From the NCBI RefSeq assembly GCF_021044885.1, contig NZ_JAJNOD010000006.1:124001-188000 (forward strand): a stretch of 64,000 nucleotides of DNA, written 5' to 3'. The notes under the pieces are model-generated. The model saw nothing but the letters and a program-made list of their open reading frames with translations, was not told where the DNA came from and did not search any database. Each line of letters begins with the position of its first letter. The stretch's first letter is position 1. The DNA comes from Microbacterium nymphoidis. Lineage in GTDB: Bacteria; Actinomycetota; Actinomycetes; Actinomycetales; Microbacteriaceae. This document shows positions 27,322-34,744 of this stretch, piece by piece. The position numbers were made by a program, and so were the translations under genes.

Positions 27322-28266
27322 TCACGCGGCGACCTCGCGGACGATGTCGGCGAGCTCTGCGGCGTTCGTCTCCTGGGGGTTGTGACCGGAGTCGATCGCA
27401 ATGATCGCGGCGGCGGGTACGCGCTCGCGGAAGGCGGCCAGCGCCGCGTCGTTGATGTAGCCCGATGCGCCGCGTACGAGCGTGATCGGGGCGGTCACCG
27501 CGGCGAGGTCGTCCCAGCCGGTGTCCAGTCGCAGCGCCGGCGTTCCCTCCGTGCGAGCAGCCCCGGGGAGGATGTGCCGCGCGAGCTCAGCGAAGTGGTG
27601 CTTCCACACCACGCTGCCGTCTTCGCGTACCCGGGTGTTGAAGAAGACGCCCCGCTCGGTGTCTGCTCGGTCCCCTCCCATGCCGAAGGACTGCGCCCAG
27701 TCCACGACCGCGTCGCGCGAGGGGAACTCGGCCTTCTCATAGAAGGCGCGAAGCTGAGCGGGACCCGGGCCCCCGTCGATTCCTGGCGTGATGTCGACGA
27801 GGAGGAGGGTGCTCACTAGTTCCGGTCGGTGCGCGGCAATCCATGCCGCGGTCATCCCGCCGAGGGAGTGGCCGACGAGGGTGATGGGCGTATCGGTGAA
27901 TGCCGCGATCGCGTCGGCGACCGCGGGCCCCATGTGGGCGGGGGAGTAGTCGGCGTCGCTGCGCCAGTCTGAATCGCCGTGACCGGGCAGATCGATGGCC
28001 AGTGCGGGGAGATCCAGGGCCAGGACCGTCGTGTCCCAGGTGTGGGCGTTGAGGCCGGCGCCGTGGAGGAGGACGACCGCGGGGGTGTCCGTCCCGAACC
28101 TCAGGGCGCTGATCGAGCCGGTCGCCGTGTCCACTGTCACTCGTTCCACCACGGGCACCGCGACGGACGATCGCCCGGAGCGGGAGTTCAGCGCGTCGAC
28201 CTGCCCGGCAAGGTAGGCGAACTCGTCGGTGCCGTGTGATGCGGCCTGGTTCGCGTCGATGATCAC
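27322..28266 (-). CDS. Alpha/beta hydrolase
   Basis: 314 residues. The oxyanion region is VVLLHGAGLNAHTWD and the nucleophile elbow is LVGHSLGGMTAAW; the likely catalytic His is in AIDSGHNPQETN. The GTG at 28266 is chosen because AAGGA lies 6 nt upstream and because the longer frame (to 28383) begins on top of a TATAGT -10-like element. Function is unassigned: esterase, lipase or C-C hydrolase are all possible. It is divergent from the AhpD-like gene. Confidence 0.82.
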   Translation of the reverse strand: MIIDANQAASHGTDEFAYLAGQVDALNSRSGRSSVAVPVVERVTVDTATGSISALRFGTDTPAVVLLHGAGLNAHTWDTTVLALDLPALAIDLPGHGDSDWRSDADYSPAHMGPAVADAIAAFTDTPITLVGHSLGGMTAAWIAAHRPELVSTLLLVDITPGIDGGPGPAQLRAFYEKAEFPSRDAVVDWAQSFGMGGDRADTERGVFFNTRVREDGSVVWKHHFAELARHILPGAARTEGTPALRLDTGWDDLAAVTAPITLVRGASGYINDAALAAFRERVPAAAIIAIDSGHNPQETNAAELADIVREVAA

Positions 28267-28381
28267 AGGGGATCCTTCGGTCGAGGGAAGCGCGGGTTCG
28301 CGCAGGCCCCATTCTGGACCGTCCGTGCCGCATCCGAGAAACTCATCGACATAATGCTCAGAAATGAGCGGCGCGAGCTTC

Positions 28382-28387
28382 ACTATA
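28382..28387 (-). promoter_or_regulatory. Putative -10 of the alpha/beta hydrolase gene
   Basis: TATAGT on the minus strand, giving a leader of roughly 110 nt before the GTG at 28266. It argues against the longer ORF start at 28383. Confidence 0.4.
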
Positions 28388-28393
28388 TGCTCA

Positions 28394-28428
28394 CGAAATG
28401 CGTATGGAGTAGAGCAAATTGCATTTCG
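28394..28428. promoter_or_regulatory. Inverted repeat between divergent genes
   Basis: CGAAATGC (28394-28401) and GCATTTCG (28421-28428) form an exact inverted repeat with 19 bp between. It sits between the divergent hydrolase and AhpD-like promoters and may be a shared operator. Confidence 0.4.
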
Positions 28429-28451
28429 GCCGTTCCTGGACGGGGACGACC

Positions 28452-28457
28452 TAGCAT
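28452..28457 (+). promoter_or_regulatory. Putative -10 of the AhpD-like gene (leaderless)
   Basis: TAGCAT, then 6 nt, then ATG at 28464, which would make the first base of the start codon the transcription start. Confidence 0.5.
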
Positions 28458-28463
28458 GGTGAC

Positions 28464-28928
28464 ATGGCTGAGAACCGCGTGCACCTGTCCCGGACCGAAC
28501 CCGAAGCGTACAAGGCTCTGGCGGCGTTCTCGGACACCGTTGCCCGGATCTGCACCGCCAACGGCATCGATGACCGGCTCAAGGAGATCGTGATGCTGCG
28601 CTCGTCCCAGCTGAACGGATGCGCCTACTGCGTGCGGGTGCACACCGACCGTGCGATCACCGCGGGACTCACGACGGACGAGATGATGCAGATCGGTGCC
28701 TGGCGCGAATCGGGCGTCTTCACCGACCGGGAGCGGGCAGGACTCGAACTCGCCGAAGCATATGTGAACATCGGCGACGGCGGGGTGTCCGACGAGGTGT
28801 ACGACAGCGTCGGCTCGGTGCTGACCGAGAAGGAGTACGCCGCTCTGAGCTGGGCGTGCGTCTCCATCAACGCCTTCAACAGGGTCGCGGTGGCAGGTCG
28901 GTATCCCGTGCCCCCGCGCGGGCAGTGA
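28464..28928 (+). CDS. Carboxymuconolactone decarboxylase / AhpD-like protein
   Basis: 154 residues with the AhpD redox motif CxxCxxxH (Cys53, Cys56, His60 in LNGCAYCVRVHTDRAI). Members are peroxidase-associated disulfide reductases or small peroxidases. The gene overlaps a tyrosine phosphatase gene by GTGA. The divergent inverted repeat and the cysteine motif hint at redox control, but no regulator gene is adjacent. Confidence 0.88.
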   Translation: MAENRVHLSRTEPEAYKALAAFSDTVARICTANGIDDRLKEIVMLRSSQLNGCAYCVRVHTDRAITAGLTTDEMMQIGAWRESGVFTDRERAGLELAEAYVNIGDGGVSDEVYDSVGSVLTEKEYAALSWACVSINAFNRVAVAGRYPVPPRGQ

Positions 28929-29686
28929 CCATCCCGGCCGTCCCCTCCGCCGATGGCACGCGCGGGGCCGGCGTCGATGTGCCGGGTGATTCGCTGATCC
29001 GGGGCGTCCTCAATTTCCGCGATGTCGGCGGTCTGCGCGCGGGTGCGGGGATGACGCGCTCGGGTGTGCTGTTCCGCTCCGGCAACCTGGCGCAACTGGC
29101 CGATCGCGCGGCGTTCGACGCGCTGGGTCTGCGGGCCATCGTCGATCTCCGCGACGACGAGGAGGTGCAGCGCGATCCGTCGCGCGCGGGCGAGGTGCCG
29201 ATCCGGCGGATGCCCGTCTTCCTTGGCTCGGTGGCGTCGTTCTTCGCCGAAGACCAGAGCCTCGATGACATGTACCGCGCGATGACCGAGGATGCCGCAA
29301 CGCGCGTGGTCGATGCCGTGCGCACGGTGCTGGAGGTCCAGCCGGTGCTGGTCCACTGCACGGTGGGCAAGGACCGCACGGGGGTGACCGTGGCGCTGGC
29401 GCTGTCGGCCGCGGGAGTCGACCGCGATGCTGTCGTCGCCGACTACGCCCGGACGGAGACACTGCTTCCGGAGGAGCGGAATCGTCAGGTGCTGTCATTC
29501 CTCGGACGGATGTATCCGGACATGGTGCACCTGGAGGAGCTCACCACGCGCTCGCCCGCCCGTGTGATGCACGGGCTTCTCGACTCTCTCGACATGCAGT
29601 ACGGCTCTCCCGCCGACTATCTGCGTGCACACGGCATGAGCGATGACGAGATCGCCGGTCTCGCGGACGTGCTCATCGCCCGCTGA
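28925..29686 (+). CDS. Tyrosine-protein phosphatase (PtpB/DUF-type, lipid or protein)
   Basis: 253 residues from a GTG that overlaps the AhpD-like stop. The N-terminal NFRDVGGL motif and the P-loop HCTVGKDRTG (Cys145, Arg151) are those of the mycobacterial PtpB-like phosphatase family, with Lys-Asp inside the loop as in triple-specificity enzymes. Longer in-frame extension upstream lies within the neighbouring gene and is rejected. The substrate may be phosphotyrosine or phosphoinositide. Confidence 0.88.
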   Translation: MTIPAVPSADGTRGAGVDVPGDSLIRGVLNFRDVGGLRAGAGMTRSGVLFRSGNLAQLADRAAFDALGLRAIVDLRDDEEVQRDPSRAGEVPIRRMPVFLGSVASFFAEDQSLDDMYRAMTEDAATRVVDAVRTVLEVQPVLVHCTVGKDRTGVTVALALSAAGVDRDAVVADYARTETLLPEERNRQVLSFLGRMYPDMVHLEELTTRSPARVMHGLLDSLDMQYGSPADYLRAHGMSDDEIAGLADVLIAR

Positions 29687-29718
29687 GCGGGCTGGTTCGC
29701 TGGGCAGTTTCCGAGTGT

Positions 29719-29740
29719 GAGGTAAGGCATGCCTATCCTC
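29719..29740. promoter_or_regulatory. Probable DtxR/IdeR iron box
   Basis: A near-perfect 22-bp palindrome: core AGGCATGCCT (29725-29734) with outer GAGG and CCTC. Each half reads AGGTAAGGC or AGGATAGGC, close to the actinobacterial iron-box half-site AGGTTAGGC. It ends 5 bp before a TATGAT -10-like element (29745-29750) of a SIP-like gene. Iron-dependent repression is inferred. Confidence 0.68.
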
Positions 29741-29759
29741 GCGTTATGATGGACGCATC

Positions 29760-30209
29760 ATGACCGCACGCTCGTCCCGCCCCGTCTCCGCGCGCCGTGC
29801 CGCACGCAATCCGAAGGCCCCGCATCTCATCGCGGCCGACGAGACGTGCTTCGCCGAGCTGGAGGCGCTGATCGCCACCCTGCCGCTCTGCGCGACCGGG
29901 CGCGTGTTCGTCGAGGTTCCCGACGCGTCCTGGGTCTCTGAACTGCAGGCGCCGCCGCGGATGACCGTCACCTGGCTGGACCGTTCGCGTCGTACCGGGC
30001 CCGCGGGCAGCGAGTGCGGTGTGGGTCACGCCCTCACGCGCGCCGTCACCGCGTGGGCCGACGAGATGCTGTGCGAGGAAGAGGACGACAGCACGCGCGT
30101 CTTTCTGCTGGGGGACCCGCTGGCGGCGTCTGACATCGCCGCCCACCTCACGCGCTCCCTGGAGGTCCCCGCCTCGCGTGTGTTTGCGCTCGCTCGCTTT
30201 ACGGACTGA
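29760..30209 (+). CDS. Stand-alone siderophore-interacting protein C-terminal-like domain
   Basis: 149 residues. The stretch HLIAADETCFAELEALIATL (residues 22-41) followed by GRVFVEVPDA resembles the NAD(P)H-side C-terminal domain of siderophore-interacting flavoproteins (SIP family, ViuB-like), which release iron by reduction. The FAD-binding N-terminal domain is missing. LLGDPLAASDIAAHLTRSLE near the end matches the last helices of the fold. A probable iron box lies just upstream. Transcription is likely near-leaderless (TATGAT 9 nt before ATG). Its role may be regulatory or auxiliary rather than catalytic. Confidence 0.68.
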   Translation: MTARSSRPVSARRAARNPKAPHLIAADETCFAELEALIATLPLCATGRVFVEVPDASWVSELQAPPRMTVTWLDRSRRTGPAGSECGVGHALTRAVTAWADEMLCEEEDDSTRVFLLGDPLAASDIAAHLTRSLEVPASRVFALARFTD

Positions 30210-30216
30210 GTCCACT

Positions 30217-30283
30217 CGGTTTCATAGCGCGCGATTGGCCCCAAATCGCGCCGAATAGGAGCCTATTGCGCGCAATGAAACGG
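30217..30283. repeat. ~67-bp imperfect inverted repeat, copy B
   Basis: Arms 30217-30242 and 30258-30283 pair over 26 positions with four non-Watson-Crick sites; each contains TTTCAT, GCGCGC and GGC blocks. The 15-nt centre is AAATCGCGCCGAATA. It is related half by half to copy A at 20073-20138. It lies between convergent genes, where it may also serve as a terminator. Confidence 0.65.
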
Positions 30284-30291
30284 GGGATGAG

Positions 30292-30741
30292 TCACGCGCC
30301 CCGCGGAACGTAATTGCCGTCGACGAGGCCTGCCTCGATCTCGAAGCGGTTGCGGAGGGGATCGCGTCCCGACAGCGCGTACAGGAACGGCATCAGGAAG
30401 CCGTAGCGCCGCCACTGGTCGGCGTGGACGGCTTCGTGGCGAAGCACCGCCGTGGTGGGCTCCGCGTCCCCCGTGAGGAAGCAGTTGCCGACGCACACGC
30501 CGCCGCGCGCGTGAGTCCAGTTCGGCATCCCGCGAAAGACCCACAGGCCGTTGCGGTGCTCCACCCGGCCGCGACTCCACAGCCCGCCCCACACCCAGCC
30601 AACGGCACAACCCCACCAGAACCCGACGCGGCTGACCGGGGAATCCAGCAACGCGCCGGGGATGAGGCGGTCCCATCGAGCGCCTCGGCGGACGATGCGC
30701 TCGGCGCGCGCCTCCCAGTCTGCGGGGATGCGGCGGCTCAT
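30292..30741 (-). CDS. HExxH-containing hypothetical protein
   Basis: 149 residues. A hydrophobic segment (about 38-55) is followed by RHEAVHADQWRRYG, an HExxH zinc-protease-like motif (His102, Glu103, His106), and NRFEIEAG further on with Glu residues that could be the third ligand, as in gluzincin-like folds. Two Cys (83, 87) lie before the motif. It overlaps the arginase-family gene by ATGA and is convergent with the SIP-like gene. Peptidase activity is a hypothesis only. Confidence 0.6.
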   Translation of the reverse strand: MSRRIPADWEARAERIVRRGARWDRLIPGALLDSPVSRVGFWWGCAVGWVWGGLWSRGRVEHRNGLWVFRGMPNWTHARGGVCVGNCFLTGDAEPTTAVLRHEAVHADQWRRYGFLMPFLYALSGRDPLRNRFEIEAGLVDGNYVPRGA

Positions 30742-31568
30742 GCGAGGGCGCCGACGATGCGCAGGATCGCACCGAGATCTTCGACGGCGGCGATCGGCGA
30801 GGCTGGCGCGAAGCCGGCGATCGTGGCACCGGCCAGCGGGAGGCGCTCGCGGATCGCCCGGATCGCATCCACCAGCTGCATGCGCGTGAGGCCGAACGGC
30901 ACGGCGTCTCCGACCCCGGTGATCTCCGCGGGGTCGAGGACATCGAGATCGATGTGCAGGTACACCCGGGTGGCTCCGGTCGCGACGATCGCCGCAGCGA
31001 GATCCGCCGCGTCGTCTCCCGCGTGGGTCCCGATCCCCGATGATGCGATGTAGTCAACCTCCGCATCATCCAGGGAGCGGGCACCGACCAAGGTGGCGTG
31101 GACGGGGGAGAGCCCGCCACGAGTGAGGGGTTCCGCGCCCTCGCCGATGACGGTGCGCAGCGCCATTCCGGCGAAGGAGCCCGACGGGCTGGAATCGGGC
31201 GTGTTGAGGTCGCCGTGCGCATCGAACCAGACGACCGCGAGGGCTTCTCCCTCCGTCGCGTGGCGGTGCTGCTCGGCGTGATGAGCGATCGCCGGCACGG
31301 AGATGCTGCAGTCGCCACCGATGAGGACGGCGTGCTCACCCGGTGCGACCTTGCCGAGCGCCTCCACAATGGCCTCCTGGACGCGCAGCAGAGAACTGGC
31401 CCGCAGCACGTCGGTCTGGATGGGCTCACCGGCCTCCAGCGGTACGGGCACGACGATCACGGCGCTGTGCGGCAGGTCGCCGGCGATGGCTTCGGCACCA
31501 TCGGCGAGGGACATGGCACGAGCGGATGGTGAGCCCTGCCACTGCGGCACGATCAGGAAGCGGGTCAT
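30738..31568 (-). CDS. Arginase/agmatinase/formiminoglutamase family protein
   Basis: 276 residues from the ATG at 31568 (a GTG two codons earlier is possible). Mn-binding motifs are DAHGD (Asp116, His118, Asp120) and HIDLDVLDP (about 205-213). The first motif reads GGDCS instead of GGDHS, so Cys replaces the usual first-site His ligand. AAGATT lies 6 nt before the ATG. Ureohydrolase activity is likely but the substrate (arginine, agmatine, guanidino acid) is unclear. It is co-transcribed with the HExxH protein. Confidence 0.82.
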   Translation of the reverse strand: MTRFLIVPQWQGSPSARAMSLADGAEAIAGDLPHSAVIVVPVPLEAGEPIQTDVLRASSLLRVQEAIVEALGKVAPGEHAVLIGGDCSISVPAIAHHAEQHRHATEGEALAVVWFDAHGDLNTPDSSPSGSFAGMALRTVIGEGAEPLTRGGLSPVHATLVGARSLDDAEVDYIASSGIGTHAGDDAADLAAAIVATGATRVYLHIDLDVLDPAEITGVGDAVPFGLTRMQLVDAIRAIRERLPLAGATIAGFAPASPIAAVEDLGAILRIVGALA

Positions 31569-31643
31569 GCCCACAATCTTCCCACCGTCGGCCGGTGCTG
31601 TCCCCGTGCTTCGCCCTCAGCGCACGATCGGCCTGCAACGCCA

Positions 31644-31673
31644 GCGGGCGCCGGTCCGAAGACCGACGCCCGC
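31644..31673 (-). terminator. Terminator hairpin after pspA, UUCG tetraloop
   Basis: Arms 31644-31656 and 31661-31673 pair over 13 positions with one mismatch. On the minus-strand transcript the loop is C(UUCG)G, a very stable tetraloop. It begins 16 nt after the pspA stop. Confidence 0.7.
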
Positions 31674-31688
31674 GGGGTGGAGCGAAGA

Positions 31689-32423
31689 TTACTGCTCGAT
31701 CGCGTGCGGCGCCTGGCCCGCCTTGAGGGCGGCGAGGCGAGCCTCGACCTCGGTCAGCTCGCCCATGTCGTCGAGGCTGTTGAACTGTGCGTCCAGCGAC
31801 GAGGCAGCGATCTCCGCCTTGCCCTGTGCGAGCGCCTCCTGGCGGCGGACCTTGTCCTCGAAGCGGCTGAGGTCGCTGGTCGGGTCCATGACGTCGATGG
31901 ACTTCACCGCGTCGTGCACGCGGTTCTGGGCCTCGGCGGTCTTGGCGCGGGCGACCAGCTCGCTGCGCTTGTTCTTCAGCTCCTCGAGCTTGGTCTTCAT
32001 GCCGTTGAGGCCGCTCTTGAGCTTGTCGACGACCTCGGTCTGCGAGGCGATGGTCGGCTCGGCCTGGCGGGCCTCGCCCTCGGCCGAGATCTGACGCTGC
32101 AGCGCGACCTTGGCGAGGTTGTCGAACTTGTCGGCATCGGCGGTGTTGCCCGCCGTGCGGAACTCGTCGGCCTTGCGGCTGGCGGCGAGAGCCTTCTGGC
32201 CCCACTCGTTGGCGGCCTGGATGTCCTCGGCGTGGTCGCGCTCGAGCATGCGCAGGTTGCCGATCGTCTCCGCGATCGCCGACTCCGCGTCGGCGATGTT
32301 GTTGCTGTAGTCGCGGACGAGCTGGTCGATCATCTTCTGCGGGTCCTCAGCCGCGTCGATCATCGCGTTGACGTTCGCCCGGATGAGAGTGGAGATGCGA
32401 CCGAAGATGGACTGCTTTGCCAT
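31689..32423 (-). CDS. pspA: PspA/IM30 (Vipp1) family membrane-stress protein
   Basis: A 244-residue, almost entirely alpha-helical coiled-coil protein that binds stressed membranes from the inside. The N-terminus SIFGRISTLIRANVNAMID and the long charged helical hairpin are diagnostic; the C-terminal part (SLDDMGELTEVEARLAALKAG) matches the ESCRT-III-like family end. A strong AAGGAAAGGA ribosome site precedes the ATG. It lies 80 nt downstream of the TPM-domain gene and is likely co-transcribed. Confidence 0.93.
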   Translation of the reverse strand: MAKQSIFGRISTLIRANVNAMIDAAEDPQKMIDQLVRDYSNNIADAESAIAETIGNLRMLERDHAEDIQAANEWGQKALAASRKADEFRTAGNTADADKFDNLAKVALQRQISAEGEARQAEPTIASQTEVVDKLKSGLNGMKTKLEELKNKRSELVARAKTAEAQNRVHDAVKSIDVMDPTSDLSRFEDKVRRQEALAQGKAEIAASSLDAQFNSLDDMGELTEVEARLAALKAGQAPHAIEQ

Positions 32424-32504
32424 CGGGATTCCTTTCCTTGGAAGGTTCGTGCTGGTGCGGGCCGGTGGCCCGGGTATGGGTTCAGGGTGCGGGCTGCGGA
32501 GTCT

Positions 32505-34550
32505 TCAGAAGCGGCCTCCACTGTGTCCTGACGAGCCGCCGCCTCCGCCGAAGCTGCCGCCTCCGCCGCCGAAGCCGCCGACGGAGAATCCGCCGCCGCC
32601 TCCGCCTCCGAAGAACCCGCCGCTGTGGCCGCTGCTGCTGCTTCCGCCGCCGCCGAAGATGCCGCCTCCGCCGCCCCACCCGCCGCCGCCCCACCCGCCG
32701 CCGCGGCGGTTGTTGTTCATGGAGTTGCCGATGAGGATGCCGCCGAGGAGAGCGCCGAGGCTGTCGTCGTTTCCGCCGCCGCCTCCGCCGCCCCACATGC
32801 CCATGTCGTTCTGCGCGAGCCGGAGCGCTTCTGAGGCAAGGCGGTCGGCGGACTGTGCCAGGCTGAGCGCCTGCACGGGATCGCTGCTCGCGACGGCCCG
32901 AGCCTGAGCGGCGTTCTGCTGCGCCTGGGAAAGGCGCGTCCGAGCGGTGCTGCTGATGGCACCGCGGCGGTTGAGGATGAAGCTCTCCGCGGACGCGATC
33001 TGGGTGTCAGCCCGCTGCAGCGCGCTGCCCAGCATCGATTGTGCGCGCTGGATCTTCGCCGCCTCGTCGCGTCCGCGCGCGATCACCGCGTCGATGGCGG
33101 TGTTGGCAGCGTCCAGCATCCGCAGCGCCTCGAGCGGGTCCCGGTTCGCGTTGCCCAGGAGCGACTGCGCCTGTCGCAGCTGCTGCGCGGCTGTCGCAGC
33201 GGTCTGGGCGATGGACCCGGAGGAGTCCGGCAGACCTTGTGCCGCCTGGATATCGTTCTGGATCTCGCGGACCAGCTCACCTCCGCGCTGCTCGGCCGCG
33301 GTCAGGTTCGTGGCGAGCGCCTCGACGGCGTCCTCGAGCTGGGTCGCCTGCTGAATCGCGCCCTCGGCGGCACGGATCGACATGGCGGCGTCGCCCGTCT
33401 GCCCCGCGGCGATGGCCGACTGGGCGGCCGTGATCTGCTGATCCGTGAAAGTGATGCGTGAGCGCGCCTGCGTGGTGTTGTCGGCCACGGCGGAAATCGC
33501 ACCCGCCGCGTAGGTCTGCGCAAGCCGGGCGAGGATCTGGTCGGCTCGCTCGATCTCCGAGACCGCCGCGGCGCGAAGTCGCTGGACGTTCTCCAGCGCC
33601 GCAGGCGCGTTCTGCTCCAGCTTGCGGAGCTGGTCGAAGTCGGCCTTCTTGCTCTCCAGCTCCGTGGTGGTCTGCGAACACAGCTCGATGATGCGCTGGT
33701 TCCATTCGATCTTCTGCTGGTCGGTGTCGGGGATTTCGTCATCGAGTTTCTGCTTGAGACCGAACGCCTCGTCGAGGTTCTGGGATGCGGCCTGGAGGGC
33801 AGCCGTGAATTCGCCGATCGCGTCGTCACCGAACTGCGCCCGCGCGTAGTCCATCTCCTGCTCGCTGGCCTTCACCACGTCATCGGTGCGCACGAGCGCG
33901 ATCCCGGCTTCCTGAGCGAGCTGCTCGATCTGAGCCTGCCGCGCGGCCCGCTCAGCGGCGGCCTTGCGGGCCCGCTTCACCAGGAGAAACACGACCGTCG
34001 CCAGCACCGCGATGACCACCACGACGCCGAACAGCATCCATGCCGTCGCGGCCCGCTTCGGGCCGTCCACCAGGATGTCCTGGATCTTCGCGGCGCCGTC
34101 GGACACGGCTCCTGCCCAGTCGCTCTTCTGCAGGGCGGGCAGCATCGCGTCGGTCACCTCGACCTGCTGCGACGCGTTCAGCGGGCCGCCACTGTCGGGC
34201 CCCGCCATCGCGAAGTTGCGATCCACGGTGGCGATGGAGATCAGGTACTGGCGGTCACTGAAATTGTTTCCATTGCGGGTGCGCTCGGTCCATTCGACGT
34301 CGCCCGTGGGGTTGGTGTAGGAGTCGATGAACACGACGAACAGCTCTGCGCCGCTGTCGGTGCTGAGCTGCGACAGCTGCTCGTTCAGCGCAGCCTCCTG
34401 GCCTGCGGTGAGCACATCGCTGGAATCGGTGACGTGGCCGCTCCCCGTCAACGGACCCGGATCGGTGGCGTACGCCGCCCCCATGCCGAGTCCGGCCAGC
34501 AGCACTCCTGCCACCGCACCGAGCGTCAGTACTCGTCTCAGACCCCGCAT
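32505..34550 (-). CDS. TPM-domain (YgcG-like) membrane protein with coiled coil and Gly-rich tail
   Basis: 681 residues: signal peptide (1-28), extracytoplasmic TPM domain (about 35-160, with ELFVVFIDSYTNPTG), a membrane helix (about 169-191), a long cytoplasmic coiled-coil region (about 195-585), and a Gly/Ser-rich tail (about 590-681) ending in HSGGRF. TPM proteins are membrane-linked and their function is poorly known; the repeated pairing with pspA suggests an envelope-stress role. The tail is encoded by low-complexity GGC/GGN codons. Confidence 0.87.
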   Translation of the reverse strand: MRGLRRVLTLGAVAGVLLAGLGMGAAYATDPGPLTGSGHVTDSSDVLTAGQEAALNEQLSQLSTDSGAELFVVFIDSYTNPTGDVEWTERTRNGNNFSDRQYLISIATVDRNFAMAGPDSGGPLNASQQVEVTDAMLPALQKSDWAGAVSDGAAKIQDILVDGPKRAATAWMLFGVVVVIAVLATVVFLLVKRARKAAAERAARQAQIEQLAQEAGIALVRTDDVVKASEQEMDYARAQFGDDAIGEFTAALQAASQNLDEAFGLKQKLDDEIPDTDQQKIEWNQRIIELCSQTTTELESKKADFDQLRKLEQNAPAALENVQRLRAAAVSEIERADQILARLAQTYAAGAISAVADNTTQARSRITFTDQQITAAQSAIAAGQTGDAAMSIRAAEGAIQQATQLEDAVEALATNLTAAEQRGGELVREIQNDIQAAQGLPDSSGSIAQTAATAAQQLRQAQSLLGNANRDPLEALRMLDAANTAIDAVIARGRDEAAKIQRAQSMLGSALQRADTQIASAESFILNRRGAISSTARTRLSQAQQNAAQARAVASSDPVQALSLAQSADRLASEALRLAQNDMGMWGGGGGGGNDDSLGALLGGILIGNSMNNNRRGGGWGGGGWGGGGGIFGGGGSSSSGHSGGFFGGGGGGGFSVGGFGGGGGSFGGGGGSSGHSGGRF

Positions 34551-34744
34551 GCCACCCCCTGTTGAGCTCGAGGTTCCGGTTCTGCGACCACTCTATTCAT
34601 CCCGGCCAGCGAGGTCATCACCGACTTCCCAGGTGTGGGAACGCCCACAGCGAAATCACACCCGACGTGTCACGGCCCGGCACACGCGCGTCGGCCGGAA
34701 CCGGCCGGGTCACGCGCCTAGGCTGAGAGATTCAGGAGGTCAGG

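Noticed and set aside
25127..27385. A 752-codon plus-strand frame opposite the ABC binding protein and permease
   Set aside because: Antisense shadow; the minus-strand proteins have signal peptide, lipobox and family motifs.
32530..32720. Dense GCC/GGC triplet-like repeats, considered as a tandem repeat locus
   Set aside because: They encode the Gly-rich tail of the TPM protein in frame; no separate repeat unit of constant length was found.
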